NCBI RefSeq assembly: GCF_903645315.1 | Contig: NZ_CAHJXL010000002.1 | Span: 764,017 to 828,016, forward strand | Direction: 5' to 3' | Length of the DNA stretch: 64,000 nucleotides | Source: Victivallis sp. Marseille-Q1083 | Lineage (GTDB): Bacteria > Verrucomicrobiota > Lentisphaeria > Victivallales > Victivallaceae | Shown here: one piece after another, positions 34,708-44,600 of the stretch | Position numbering within the stretch: position 1 is the stretch's first letter | Layout: each line of letters opens with the position of its first letter | The notes under the pieces: model-generated | Seen by the model: the letters and a program-made list of their open reading frames with translations, nothing else | The model's database searches: none | What the model was told of the DNA's origin: nothing | Made by a program: the position numbers and the translations under genes

Positions 34708-36618
34708 TCACTCCAGCCAGAGACTGGCCATCGCCTCCGACGGCATCCGCCAATCCCCCCGCGGCGACAGCGCGATGCTGCCGACTTTCGGCCCGTCCGG
34801 CATGCAGTTGCGTTTGAACTGCTGCCGGAAAAAGCGTTTGAGGAAGGTGCGCAGCGTCGCTTCGATGAATTCGGCCGGATAACGGTCATGCCAGGCTTGC
34901 CGGGCCAGATAGGCGATTTTGTCCGGTTCGGCGCCGTACTTCAGGAAATGGTAGAGAAAGAAATCGTGCAGCTCATAGGGGCCGATCAATTTTTCCGTTT
35001 CCTGCTGAATAGTTCCTGCCGCCGACGGCGGCAACAATTCCGGACTGACCGGCGTGGCGATGATGTCGTCCAGCACTGCCGCCAGATCCGGCGGCGCTTC
35101 CTGCGCAACCGTTTCGATCAGGTAGCGGATCAGCGTTTTGGGAATGGAGCAGTTGACGGCATACATCGACATGTGGTCGCCATTGTAGGTGTTCCAGCCC
35201 AAGGCGATTTCCGACAGGTCGCCGGTGCCGACCACCAGGCCGCCGGTTTGATTGGCCAGGTCCATCAGGATCTGGGTGCGTTCGCGCGCCTGGACGTTTT
35301 CATAGACCACATTGTGACATTCCGGATCATGGCCGAGGTCGGCAAAATGCTGCCGGCAGGCTGCCCGGATGTCGATTTCCCGGAATGCAGTGCCCAGGTA
35401 GCGGCATAACTTCACCGCATTGTCATGGGTGCGGCCGGTCGAACCGAAGCCGGGCAGCGTGACACCGAGCACCGTATCGGCCGGTTTGCCGAGCAGCCGG
35501 CAGCTTTCCACCGCGACCAATACGGCCAGCGTGGAATCCAGGCCGCCGGAGACGCCGACCACCAAACCGGCGGCGGCGGTGTGTTCCAGCCGTCCGGCCA
35601 GGCCGGCGGCCTGAATCGCCAGAATTTCCCGGCAGCGCTGGTGGCGGTCGGCGGAATCGGCCGGGACGAAAGGCCGCGGCGGATTGTATGCCCGGGTAAT
35701 GTCCGGCGCGGCCGGAACCGGCCCCAGCGGAATTTGCCGCACTGCAATTGCGGCAAGCGGCACCGCCTCCAGGAAGGAGCTTTCCGAACGGCGCAGGGCG
35801 CCGAGCCGCTGGAGATCGACATCGGCGGCGATGAGGTCATTCCGGCGCTGGAATCGCTGATTTTCCGCCAGCAGCCGGCCGTTGTCGGCGATGAGCGCCT
35901 GGCCGCCGAAAACGACATCGGAGGTCGATTCGTGAACGCCGGCGGCCGCCAGGACATAAGCGCTCAGGGTCCGGGCGCTTTGCTGCCTGACCAATTCCCG
36001 GCGATAAGCCGCCTTGGTGGCCAGTTCCGGACTGGCCGACAGATTGAAGAGCAGCCGGGCGCCCCGCAGCGCCAGCGTGGAACTGGGAGGCAGGACGCTC
36101 CACAAATCTTCGCAGATTTCGACCCCGAAACAGAATGGCGTTCCGGCCGCCTCGAACAGCAGGTCAAGGCCGAACGGAACGGTCCGGCCTTCCAGTTGAA
36201 ATTCCGTTTCCGCCAATTGGAAGCCGGAGGTAAATTGCCGTTTTTCATAGAATTCCCGGTAATTCGGCAGATACGACTTCGGGACCAGGCCGCGGATTTT
36301 ACCGCCCTGCGCTATGGCGGCGGTATTGAACAGGGCCTCCCGGCAGACGACCGGCAGGCCGAAGATTGCGACAGTGCCGCTGCCGGCGGTCGTTTCGGCC
36401 AGCGTCAATGCCGCTTCCAGCGCCCGGCGCTGCAGCCGCTCCTGCTGGAACAGATCGCCGCAGGTGTAGCCGGTGATCGACAATTCCGGAAAGACCACTG
36501 CTGCGGCTCCCAGCTCGGCGGCCCGGCGGTAAAGGGTTTGCAACTGGGCGAGGTTGTAGACGACATCGCCGCAACGCAATTGCGGGATGGCGGCCGCCAG
36601 GCGATAGAAACCGAACAT
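34708..36618 (-). CDS. nadE: Glutamine-dependent NAD+ synthetase
   Basis: A 636-residue two-domain enzyme. The N-terminal nitrilase-type glutaminase domain (~1-270) has VVFPELSITGYT (catalytic Glu), LVPKSYLPNY (Lys) and FGVEICEDLW (Cys). It supplies ammonia to the C-terminal NAD synthase domain, which has the ATP loop GVSGGLDSTLAVLV (~350), GTGDLSEIALGWNTYNGDHM and a C-terminal FLKRFFRQQFKRNCMPDGP. It converts deamido-NAD, ATP and glutamine to NAD+. It is the last gene of the leftward run, 15 bases after the nifA-like gene, and so shares the glutamine theme of the cluster. Confidence 0.96.
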   Translation of the reverse strand: MFGFYRLAAAIPQLRCGDVVYNLAQLQTLYRRAAELGAAAVVFPELSITGYTCGDLFQQERLQRRALEAALTLAETTAGSGTVAIFGLPVVCREALFNTAAIAQGGKIRGLVPKSYLPNYREFYEKRQFTSGFQLAETEFQLEGRTVPFGLDLLFEAAGTPFCFGVEICEDLWSVLPPSSTLALRGARLLFNLSASPELATKAAYRRELVRQQSARTLSAYVLAAAGVHESTSDVVFGGQALIADNGRLLAENQRFQRRNDLIAADVDLQRLGALRRSESSFLEAVPLAAIAVRQIPLGPVPAAPDITRAYNPPRPFVPADSADRHQRCREILAIQAAGLAGRLEHTAAAGLVVGVSGGLDSTLAVLVAVESCRLLGKPADTVLGVTLPGFGSTGRTHDNAVKLCRYLGTAFREIDIRAACRQHFADLGHDPECHNVVYENVQARERTQILMDLANQTGGLVVGTGDLSEIALGWNTYNGDHMSMYAVNCSIPKTLIRYLIETVAQEAPPDLAAVLDDIIATPVSPELLPPSAAGTIQQETEKLIGPYELHDFFLYHFLKYGAEPDKIAYLARQAWHDRYPAEFIEATLRTFLKRFFRQQFKRNCMPDGPKVGSIALSPRGDWRMPSEAMASLWLE

Positions 36619-36633
36619 CTTTCCGCTCCGGAT

Positions 36634-38175
36634 TTATTTGACGTCGTGGTCGGCGTACCACTCCGGCGTGATGCCGAGGCGGCCGATTTTATAATGGATG
36701 ACCCGCGGCGACAAGCCCAGTTCCCGGGCGGCCGCCGACATATTGCCGTGGTGGCGCTTGAGACTTTCGACGATCAGTTCACGTTCGAAAGAATCCACCA
36801 TCGTGTTGAAGGAGGCGTTGCCGCCTTCCGGCAGCAGTTCGGAACCGCACTCCTTGCCGGTCTGCAGCGACGGCGGCAGATTGTAACCGTGGATGCAGTC
36901 GTCGGTGGCGGTCAGCACGGCCCGTTCGATGCAATTTTCCAGTTCCCGGACGTTGCCGGGCCAGTGATAAGCCATCAACATGTTGATCGCCGGGGTCGAC
37001 AGCCGGACGACTTTTTTATTGTAACGCAGATTGTGCTTGGCGATGAAGTGTTCCGCCAGCAGGATGATGTCACAGCGGCGTTTGTTCAAATCCGGCATGA
37101 CGATCGGAAAGATGTTCAGCCGGTAATAGAGGTCTTCGCGGAATTTTTTCTGCGACATCAGTTCCTCCAGGTTGCGGCTGGTGGCCGCCAGGAAACGGAC
37201 ATTCGAGCGCAGTTCCGCACTGCTGCCGACCCGGGAGAAGGTGCGTTCCTGAATGAAGCGCAGCAATTTTACCTGGGTCTGCAGACTCAAGTCGCCGATT
37301 TCGTCCAGAAACAGTGTGCCGCCGTCCGCCGCTTCGGCCCGGCCGATCCGCCGGGAAACCGCCCCGGTGAAGGCGCCTTTTTCGTGACCGAACAATTCGC
37401 TTTCGACCAGATTTTCCGGCAGCGCGGCACAATTCAATGTGACGAACGGTTTGTCCTTGCGGTTGCTCAGATTGACGATGGCTCGGGCCACCAGCTCTTT
37501 GCCGGTGCCGGAGCTGCCGCGGATCAGCACGGTCGCATCGCTCGGCGCCACCTGGCGGATCAGCGCATAAATGGCGCGCATCGTCCGGCAGTTGCCGATC
37601 AATTCGCCCGGATTGCCGTTGAGCAGGTCGCGCAACTGGCGGTTTTCTTCCAGCAAAGACTGGCGTTCTTCGTGTTCCTTGAGGCAGACCGCCACCGCTT
37701 CGGCCGTGATGTTGGCGATGATTTCCAGCAGCATCAGATCGCGTTCGAGATCGGTTTCCGGCGTCACCAGCCGGTCGATGCTCAACGTGCCGATGACCCG
37801 TTCCATATGGATGATCGGCACGCAGATGAAGGCGATTTTGCCGGTTTCCTTGCGCGCCCCGGTCCGGTTGAGGAAGCGGCTGTCTCTGGCGATGTCCGGC
37901 ACCATCTGCGGTTTGCCGGTTTCCGCAACGTGTCCGGTAATTCCTTCGCCGAGATGATAGCGGCCGCGCTGTTTTTCACTGCTGTCGATGCCGTGGGAGG
38001 CTTCGATCGACAGCGTGTCGCCCTGCAGCAGCGTGAAGGTGCCCCGCAACATATTCATGCGGAGATTGAGCACCGCCAGAATTTTGTTCAACAGTTCGTC
38101 AACATTGCGTTCGTGGACGACGGCTGAACTGATCTCTTCCAGGACGGTGATTTCAATTCCGAGATTTTTATTCAT
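36634..38175 (-). CDS. NifA-type sigma-54 enhancer-binding activator
   Basis: A 513-residue activator. A GAF sensor domain (~10-165) contains EGITGHVAETGKPQMVPDIA. The AAA+ domain (~190-430) has Walker A GSSGTGKE, the sigma-54 contact loop GAFTGA, Walker B GGTLFLDEIGD and an Arg-finger region ending WPGNVREL. A Fis-type helix-turn-helix closes it (GNMSAAARELGLSPRVIHYK). GAF + AAA + HTH is the NifA arrangement; no nif genes are seen. I start at ATG 38175. It sits in the gltB operon, 25 bases after dapL, and is the obvious candidate to drive the two sigma-54 promoters at 46136-46311. Confidence 0.9.
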   Translation of the reverse strand: MNKNLGIEITVLEEISSAVVHERNVDELLNKILAVLNLRMNMLRGTFTLLQGDTLSIEASHGIDSSEKQRGRYHLGEGITGHVAETGKPQMVPDIARDSRFLNRTGARKETGKIAFICVPIIHMERVIGTLSIDRLVTPETDLERDLMLLEIIANITAEAVAVCLKEHEERQSLLEENRQLRDLLNGNPGELIGNCRTMRAIYALIRQVAPSDATVLIRGSSGTGKELVARAIVNLSNRKDKPFVTLNCAALPENLVESELFGHEKGAFTGAVSRRIGRAEAADGGTLFLDEIGDLSLQTQVKLLRFIQERTFSRVGSSAELRSNVRFLAATSRNLEELMSQKKFREDLYYRLNIFPIVMPDLNKRRCDIILLAEHFIAKHNLRYNKKVVRLSTPAINMLMAYHWPGNVRELENCIERAVLTATDDCIHGYNLPPSLQTGKECGSELLPEGGNASFNTMVDSFERELIVESLKRHHGNMSAAARELGLSPRVIHYKIGRLGITPEWYADHDVK

Positions 38176-38200
38176 CTTCAATCCTGTCTTTTTCGATTTG

Positions 38201-39391
38201 TTACAAAATGTCGCGCGCCTCCGCAATGCGATTCAGCGCCTCCCGGGTTTGGTCCCGGTCGCCGAAAGCGGTCAGACGGAAATAACCTTCTCCTTCTTTG
38301 CCGAATCCGACTCCCGGTGTACCGATGATCCGGCAGGTTGACAATAATTTATCAAAAAAGTGCATTGAATCAAATCCATTTGGCAGTTTCCACCAAATAT
38401 ATGGAGCGTTTTTACCGCCATAGACCTCAAACCCGCCTTGTTCCAGGCCCGAACGGATCAAGTCGGCGTTGGTCATATAGTAGTCGATCAGGCCGGCTAC
38501 TTCCCGGCGTCCGTCCGGCGTGTAAACGGCTGCGGCGGCCCGCTGGACGATGTAAGCTACCCCGTTGAATTTGGTGCATTGCCGGCGGTTCCAGAGGCTG
38601 TGCAGTGAAACGCCGCCATATTGCAGTCGCCGGGGAATGACCGTATAGGCGCAGCGCAGCCCGGTGAAGCCGGCGGTTTTGGAAAAGGACTTGAATTCGA
38701 TGGCCACCTCGTCGGCGCCCGGTATCTCGTAAATCGAACGCACCAGACCCGGTTCCCGGATGTAATCGCTGTAGGCGCTGTCGAACAGCAGCAAAGCCCG
38801 GTGGCGGCGCGCATAATCGACGAACTTGATCAACTCTTCCCGGGGCAGGACCGTTCCGGTCGGATTGTTCGGAGAACAGAGATAAATGACATCGACCGGT
38901 TCGGACGGCAGGGCCGGGGAGAAACGGTTTTCACAGGTCGACGGCAGGTAGACGATCCGCCGCCCGGCCATCAGGTTGCTGTCCAGATAAACCGGGTAAA
39001 CCGGATCGCTGATGGCGACGATGCAACCGGCGGAGAAAATTTCCTGAATATTGCCGACATCGCATTTGGAGCCGTCGCTGATGAAAATTTCCGCCGGGGC
39101 GATGTCCAGACCGCGGGCCCGGTATTCATGGTCGGCGACGGCCTGGCGCAGGAATTCGTATCCCTGTTCCGGCCCGTAGCCGTGAAACGTCTCCCGGCGG
39201 GCCATCTCGTCGGTGGCTTGATGCAGCGCGGCGATGACCGTTGGCGTCAGCGGTAAGGTCACATCGCCGATTCCGAGACGGATTAAATCGGCGTCCGGCT
39301 GTTCCGCCAGAAACGCCTTGACCTTCTGCTGAATGGCGCTGAACAGATAATTGCCGGATAAATTCAGATAATTTTGGTTGATTTCAAACAT
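38201..39391 (-). CDS. dapL: LL-diaminopimelate aminotransferase
   Basis: A 396-residue PLP enzyme of fold type I. It converts tetrahydrodipicolinate to LL-diaminopimelate in one step with glutamate as amino donor. Matches to DapL run throughout: LSGNYLFSAI, IRLGIGDVTLPL, ETFHGYGPEQGYEFLR, ISDGSKCDVGNIQEIF, SDPVYPVYLDSN, LCSPNNPTGTV, KSFSKTAGFTGLRC (PLP lysine) and PGVGFGKEGEGYFRLTAFG. DapL is typical of Chlamydiae and related phyla, plants and some anaerobes. It lies six bases after dapF, which uses its product. Confidence 0.95.
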   Translation of the reverse strand: MFEINQNYLNLSGNYLFSAIQQKVKAFLAEQPDADLIRLGIGDVTLPLTPTVIAALHQATDEMARRETFHGYGPEQGYEFLRQAVADHEYRARGLDIAPAEIFISDGSKCDVGNIQEIFSAGCIVAISDPVYPVYLDSNLMAGRRIVYLPSTCENRFSPALPSEPVDVIYLCSPNNPTGTVLPREELIKFVDYARRHRALLLFDSAYSDYIREPGLVRSIYEIPGADEVAIEFKSFSKTAGFTGLRCAYTVIPRRLQYGGVSLHSLWNRRQCTKFNGVAYIVQRAAAAVYTPDGRREVAGLIDYYMTNADLIRSGLEQGGFEVYGGKNAPYIWWKLPNGFDSMHFFDKLLSTCRIIGTPGVGFGKEGEGYFRLTAFGDRDQTREALNRIAEARDIL

Positions 39392-39397
39392 GATAGC

Positions 39398-40228
39398 TCA
39401 ATACCTTTCCAGATATTCGCCGGTGAATACTTCCCGGGCCGGGCCGGTCATGTAGACGTGGTTGTCGGCGGCGGAATATTCGATCTGCAGTTCGCCGCCG
39501 TCCAGTAAAATGGTGACATTGCGGCCGGTGCGGCCGGTCAGGACGCCGGCAACTGCCGTCGCGCAACTGCCGCTGCCGCAGGCCAGCGTGATGCCGCAGC
39601 CGCGTTCCCAGACCCGCATTCGTACCATCTGCGGACTGATGACTTCGACGAATTCGACGTTGGTTTTGTTGGGGAAACAGTCCAGACATTCGATTTTGGC
39701 GCCCCAGTCCGCCAGTTTGACCGTATTGATGTTCGGGACGAAAATGACGACATGCGGATTGCCCATCGATACCGCCGTGCCGATGAAACAACGTGAGCCG
39801 ATCTGCAGCGGCAATTCCAAGGCGTCGCGGTTGGCTTCGCCGGCGACCGGGATTTCGCCGCGTTTCAGCCGGGGAACGCCCATGTCGACCCGGACGGTAT
39901 TGTTCTCCTGGACGTTCGGCCGGATGATGCCGCCCGGGGTGTGAATGCCGAACACATTGCCGGGCGCCAGCTTGTGCTGTTTGATGTACAGACCGACGCA
40001 ACGGGTTGCGTTGCCGCACATTTCACTTTCGCTGCCGTCGGCATTGAAGATGCGCATTTCGAATGCCGTGCCGCCGAGCGGCCGGAGAGTCACCACCCCG
40101 TCGGCGCCGATGCCGAAATGCCGGTCGCACAACCGTTTCGCCAGCCCCTGGAAATCGGTGCCGGAATTTTTACCCGGCTCGACGATGATGAAATCGTTGC
40201 CGAGTCCCTGCCATTTCGAAAATTTCAT
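39398..40228 (-). CDS. dapF: Diaminopimelate epimerase
   Basis: A 276-residue cofactor-free epimerase that turns LL- into meso-diaminopimelate for peptidoglycan and lysine. The N-terminal MKFSKWQGLGNDFI is typical. Both catalytic cysteines are present: NADGSESEMCGNATRC (~75) and GITLACGSGSCA (~215). The start is ATG 40228, which overlaps the gltD stop by four bases (ATGA); a longer frame back into gltD is not used. With dapL it forms the two-step route from tetrahydrodipicolinate to meso-DAP. Confidence 0.96.
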   Translation of the reverse strand: MKFSKWQGLGNDFIIVEPGKNSGTDFQGLAKRLCDRHFGIGADGVVTLRPLGGTAFEMRIFNADGSESEMCGNATRCVGLYIKQHKLAPGNVFGIHTPGGIIRPNVQENNTVRVDMGVPRLKRGEIPVAGEANRDALELPLQIGSRCFIGTAVSMGNPHVVIFVPNINTVKLADWGAKIECLDCFPNKTNVEFVEVISPQMVRMRVWERGCGITLACGSGSCATAVAGVLTGRTGRNVTILLDGGELQIEYSAADNHVYMTGPAREVFTGEYLERY

Positions 40229-41625
40229 GATTCCAACGTTCCTCCCAGATAATTGTTCAATTGATCGGCGACCCGTTTGCCGTCGGCAAGGGCGCGGACG
40301 ACCAGCGACGGGCCGCAGGCGGCGTCGCCGCAGACGAAAACGCCGTCGGCCGGATTGCCATTCAGAATGCCGCGCGGTCCGATTGACAATTGCAATTGTT
40401 CCGCCAGCCCTTCGGCCGGCACACCGGTAAAACCCATCGCCAGCAGTACCAGATCGGCTTCGATCCGTTCGGTCGAGCCGGGCAATTCCCGGAATTTCAA
40501 CGGCTTGCCGGCGGCGGACAGTTCCCATTCCAGATGAACTGTTTCCAGCGCCGTCACCTGGCCGTTGCCGCCGAGAAACGCCTTGGTCAGCAAGTTCCAG
40601 CGCCGCTGGCCGCCTTCGCGGTGGCTGGATGAGGTGCGCAATTGATACGGCCAATCCGGCCACGGCGTCGAAGTGGAGCGCTGTTCAGGCGGTTGCGGCA
40701 GCAGTTCAATTTGCAGCACGTCGACGGCGCCTTGCCGCCAGGAAGTGCCGACGCAGTCGCTGCCGGTGTCGCCGCCGCCGATTACCACCACCCGTTTGCC
40801 GGCGGCGCTGATCGGCGTTTGGGCCAATTCACCGGCATTGACCCGGTTCTGGGCGGTCAGAAATTCCAGCGCGAAATGAATGTTGGCCAATTCCCGTCCC
40901 GGCACCGGCAGGTCGCGGGCCGCCGGTGTGCCGCAGGCGATCAGAATGGCATCGAACCGGCGGCGCAGGTAATCGGCGGCCAAATCCTTGCCGACTTCGC
41001 AGTCGCATTCGAATTCAATACCGGCCAGGCGCAACAGTTTCAGCCGCCGGTCGATGACCTCTTTGGCCAATTTGAAGTCCGGGATGCCGTAGCGCAGCAG
41101 GCCGCCCGGCTGTCGGCTTTTTTCAAAAACGGTAACGATATGGCCGGCCTTGTTCAATGCGACTGCCGCCGCCAGTCCGGCCGGACCGCTGCCGATGACG
41201 GCGACATGCCGCCCGCTGCGCAGAGCCGGCGGCTCCGGCTTGACCCAGTTACATTCGAAGGCGTTTTCGATGATGGCCTTTTCAATTTGGCGGATCATTA
41301 CCGGCTGTTCGTTGAGCCCGCAGGTACAGGCGCCTTCGCACAGCGCCGGACAGACCCGGCTGGTGAATTCCGGAAAGCTGCTGGTCTGATGCAGCAGCTC
41401 CCAGGCGCGGCGCCAATCGCCGGCATGAGCAGCGGCATTCATTTCCGGAATGATGTTGCCGAGCGGACAACCCAGGCCGTGGCAGAAGGGAATGCCGCAG
41501 GAGAGGCAGCGTTCCGATTGGCCGGTAATTTCTTCCGGCGTCAGCGGTCGTTCCACCTCCGCGTAGTCGTGGCGGCGGACGGAAATCGGGCGGTAGATAT
41601 CGGTAATTCGTTCCATCGTTTTCAT
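40225..41625 (-). CDS. gltD: Glutamate synthase (NADPH) small subunit
   Basis: A 466-residue flavoprotein that passes electrons from NADPH to the large subunit. The N-terminal cysteine-rich domain (CLSCGIPFCHGLGCPLGN at ~41, CPALCEGACTCGLNEQP at ~90) binds two 4Fe-4S clusters. The FAD site is VIGSGPAGLAAAVALNKAG (~146) and the NADPH site VIGGGDTGSDCVGTS (~275). The C-terminal GVFVCGDAACGPSLVVRALADG completes the FAD fold. The length is family-typical. It is 32 bases after gltB. Confidence 0.97.
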   Translation of the reverse strand: MKTMERITDIYRPISVRRHDYAEVERPLTPEEITGQSERCLSCGIPFCHGLGCPLGNIIPEMNAAAHAGDWRRAWELLHQTSSFPEFTSRVCPALCEGACTCGLNEQPVMIRQIEKAIIENAFECNWVKPEPPALRSGRHVAVIGSGPAGLAAAVALNKAGHIVTVFEKSRQPGGLLRYGIPDFKLAKEVIDRRLKLLRLAGIEFECDCEVGKDLAADYLRRRFDAILIACGTPAARDLPVPGRELANIHFALEFLTAQNRVNAGELAQTPISAAGKRVVVIGGGDTGSDCVGTSWRQGAVDVLQIELLPQPPEQRSTSTPWPDWPYQLRTSSSHREGGQRRWNLLTKAFLGGNGQVTALETVHLEWELSAAGKPLKFRELPGSTERIEADLVLLAMGFTGVPAEGLAEQLQLSIGPRGILNGNPADGVFVCGDAACGPSLVVRALADGKRVADQLNNYLGGTLES

Positions 41626-41657
41626 CAGGTTTGCTCCTTATGGCGGTAATTCATTGT

Positions 41658-44600
41658 TCAGCGATTGTTCCGCTGGGCCAGCGCCAGACGGTATTCGACC
41701 GGGAATACTTTGACGAACTGGTTGCGGCGGTTCTCGAAATCTTCGAGGATTTCAGCCGCTTTCCGGCTGCCGGTCGCCTGCTGGTGCAGCCGGAGCAGCC
41801 TCAGGAGTTCCTGTTCGTCTTCCGAATGCGGTTCGATGGTTTCCAGGTCGACGGTTTCCGGATTGCAGCGCAAATCGAAATCGTTGGTCTCGTCCAGCAC
41901 ATAGGCCAGCCCGCCGGTCATGCCGGCGGCGAAATTGACGCCGGTCGGTCCGAGTACGACGACCCGGCCGCCGGTCATGTATTCGCAACCGTGGTCGCCG
42001 ATGCCTTCGACGACCATCGTCATGCCGCTGTTGCGGATGGCGAACCGTTCCCCGGCCTGGCCGGCGAGCAGAATGGTGCCGGAAGTGCCGCCGTAACCGA
42101 TGACATTGCCGGCAATGACGTTGCCGGCGGCCGGAAAGGCGGCGTCGGCCGGCGGCCGGATAATGATTTTGCCGCCGGACAAACCTTTGCCGACGAAGTC
42201 ATTGGCTTCTCCGGACAACTCAAAGGTAATGCCGGGGGCCAGAAATGCGCCGAAGCTCTGGCCGGCACAGCCGGAGAAATGTACCTTGATGCTGTCTTCC
42301 GGCAGGCCGGCGGCGCCATAACGGCTGTCGACTTCACCGGACAATTCAGTGCCGACCGTCCGGTTGATGTTGTGCAGCGTCCTGGCCAATTCCTGCCGCT
42401 GGCCAGCGGTCAGCGCCGGCTGCAGCGCGCCGAGCAATTCCGTCCGGTCGAAATTGACCAGCGGTTCCCGGGTGGTAGGCTGATAGCGTATTTCGCCGCC
42501 GGCGGCCGGCGTCAGCAGGCCGCTGAAATCAAGATTTCTGGTCTTGTAAAAATCGATCGCCTGATTGACCAGCAGCAGATCGCTGCGGCCGACCGCTTCC
42601 GACAGGGAACGCAAGCCAAGCTGCGCCAGATATTCCCGCACTTCCTGGGCCAGCAGCCGCAGGAAATTCTCGATATATTCCGGTTTGCCTTTGAAACATT
42701 TCCGCAAAGCCGGATCCTGGGTGGCGACCCCGACCGGACAGCTGTTTTCGTGGCATTTGCGCATCATGACGCAGCCCAGACAGACCAGAATGGTCGTGGC
42801 GAAACCGAACTCTTCGGCGCCGAGCAGTGCGGCGATGACGACGTCGCGGCCGGTTTTCAATTGGCCGTCGACCTGGAGCTTGACCCGGTCGCGCAGCTGG
42901 TTCAAAACCAGCGTCTGCTGCGCTTCGGCCAAACCGAGCTCCCACGGCAGGCCGGCGTGTTTGATGCTGGTCAGCGGCGAGGCGCCGGTACCGCCGTCGT
43001 GACCGCTGATCAGCACGACGTCGGCATGGGCCTTGGCGACGCCGGCGGCGACGGTGCCGACTCCGACTTCCGAGACCAGCTTCACCGAAACGCGGGCCTG
43101 CGGATTGGCGTTGCGCAGATCGTAGATCAGTTGGGCCAGATCCTCGATCGAATAGATGTCATGGTGCGGCGGCGGCGAAATCAGGCTGACCTGCGGCATC
43201 GAATGGCGGATGCGGGCGATGAATTCGTCCACCTTGTGGCCGGGCAACTGGCCGCCTTCGCCGGGTTTGGCGCCCTGGGCCATCTTGATCTGCAGCTCTT
43301 TGGCGTGGCGCAGATAGTCGATGGTGACGCCGAAACGGCCGCTGGCGATTTGTTTGATCGCGCTGCAGCGGTCTTCGCCGTCCGGCCCTGGCTGATAACG
43401 CGCCGGATCTTCGCCGCCTTCGCCGCAGTTGCTCATCGCGCCGAGGCGGTTCATCGCAACGGCAATCGCTTCATGGGCTTCCGGACTCAGCGAGCCCAGC
43501 GACATCGCGCCGGAAACGAAACGGCGGACGATCGCTTCGACGCTTTCGACCTCATCAATCGGTACCGGCCGCGCCGGCGCGAATTCAAACAGGCCGCGCA
43601 GCGTGCAAAGGTGGGCCGCCTGTTGATTGATCAATGCGGCATATTCCCGATATTTGGCCGGATCGTTGTTCTGAACCGCCTGGCGGAAGGTCGACAGACT
43701 ACCCGGCGTCCACAGGTGCTGCTCGCCGTCCTGCCGGTAACGGTATTGTCCGCCGGACGGCAGCAATGCCGACTCCCGGCGGATTTCGGCCAGGCGTTTT
43801 TTGATTTCCTGTTCGATAGCCGGCAGGTCGATGCCGCCGATCCGGCTGGCGGTTCCCGGAAAGTAGCGGTCGATGACGCTGCGGTCCAGGCCGACCGCCT
43901 CGAACAGTTGGCCGGAGCGGTAACTGCGCAGCGTCGAAATACCCATTTTCGACATCACTTTCAGCAATCCTTTGTCGACGGCATTGATGTAATTGCCGGC
44001 GGCGGTCACTGCGTCGGCCGGCACTTCACCGCGCCGGACAAGGTCGCCGACGCTTTCCAGCGCCAGATAAGGATTGATTGCGGTGGCGCCGTAGCCGAGC
44101 AGCAGGGCAAAATGCATGATTTCACGAATTTCTCCGGATTCGACGATCAGCCCGGCGTCACAGCGAATGCCGGTTTGGACCAGTGCCCGGTTGACGGCGG
44201 CGACCGCCAGCAGCGACGGAATCGGAGCCATCTCGCTGGAAAGCTCGCGGTCGCTGAGAATCAGGATGCGTTTGCCGTTTTTTACCATGGAGATGGCGGC
44301 ATTGCACAGTTCGTCGAGCGCTTCCGCCAGCGAGTTGGCAAAACCGAGCGGCAGCGTGCCGGACTGAAAGCCGGACTGATGCACCTGGCGCAGCCGGTTG
44401 AGTTCGTCGTTGGTCAGCACCGGCCTCGGCAGTTTGATCAATCGGGCGTGTTCCGGTGTTTCGATCATGATGTTGCCCTGGTTGCCGATATAAGTGGTCA
44501 GGCTCATGACCAGCTCTTCGCGAATCGGGTCGATCGGCGGATTGGTCACCTGGGCGAACAACTGTTTGAAGTAGTTGAACAGCAGTTGCGGCCGTTCCGA

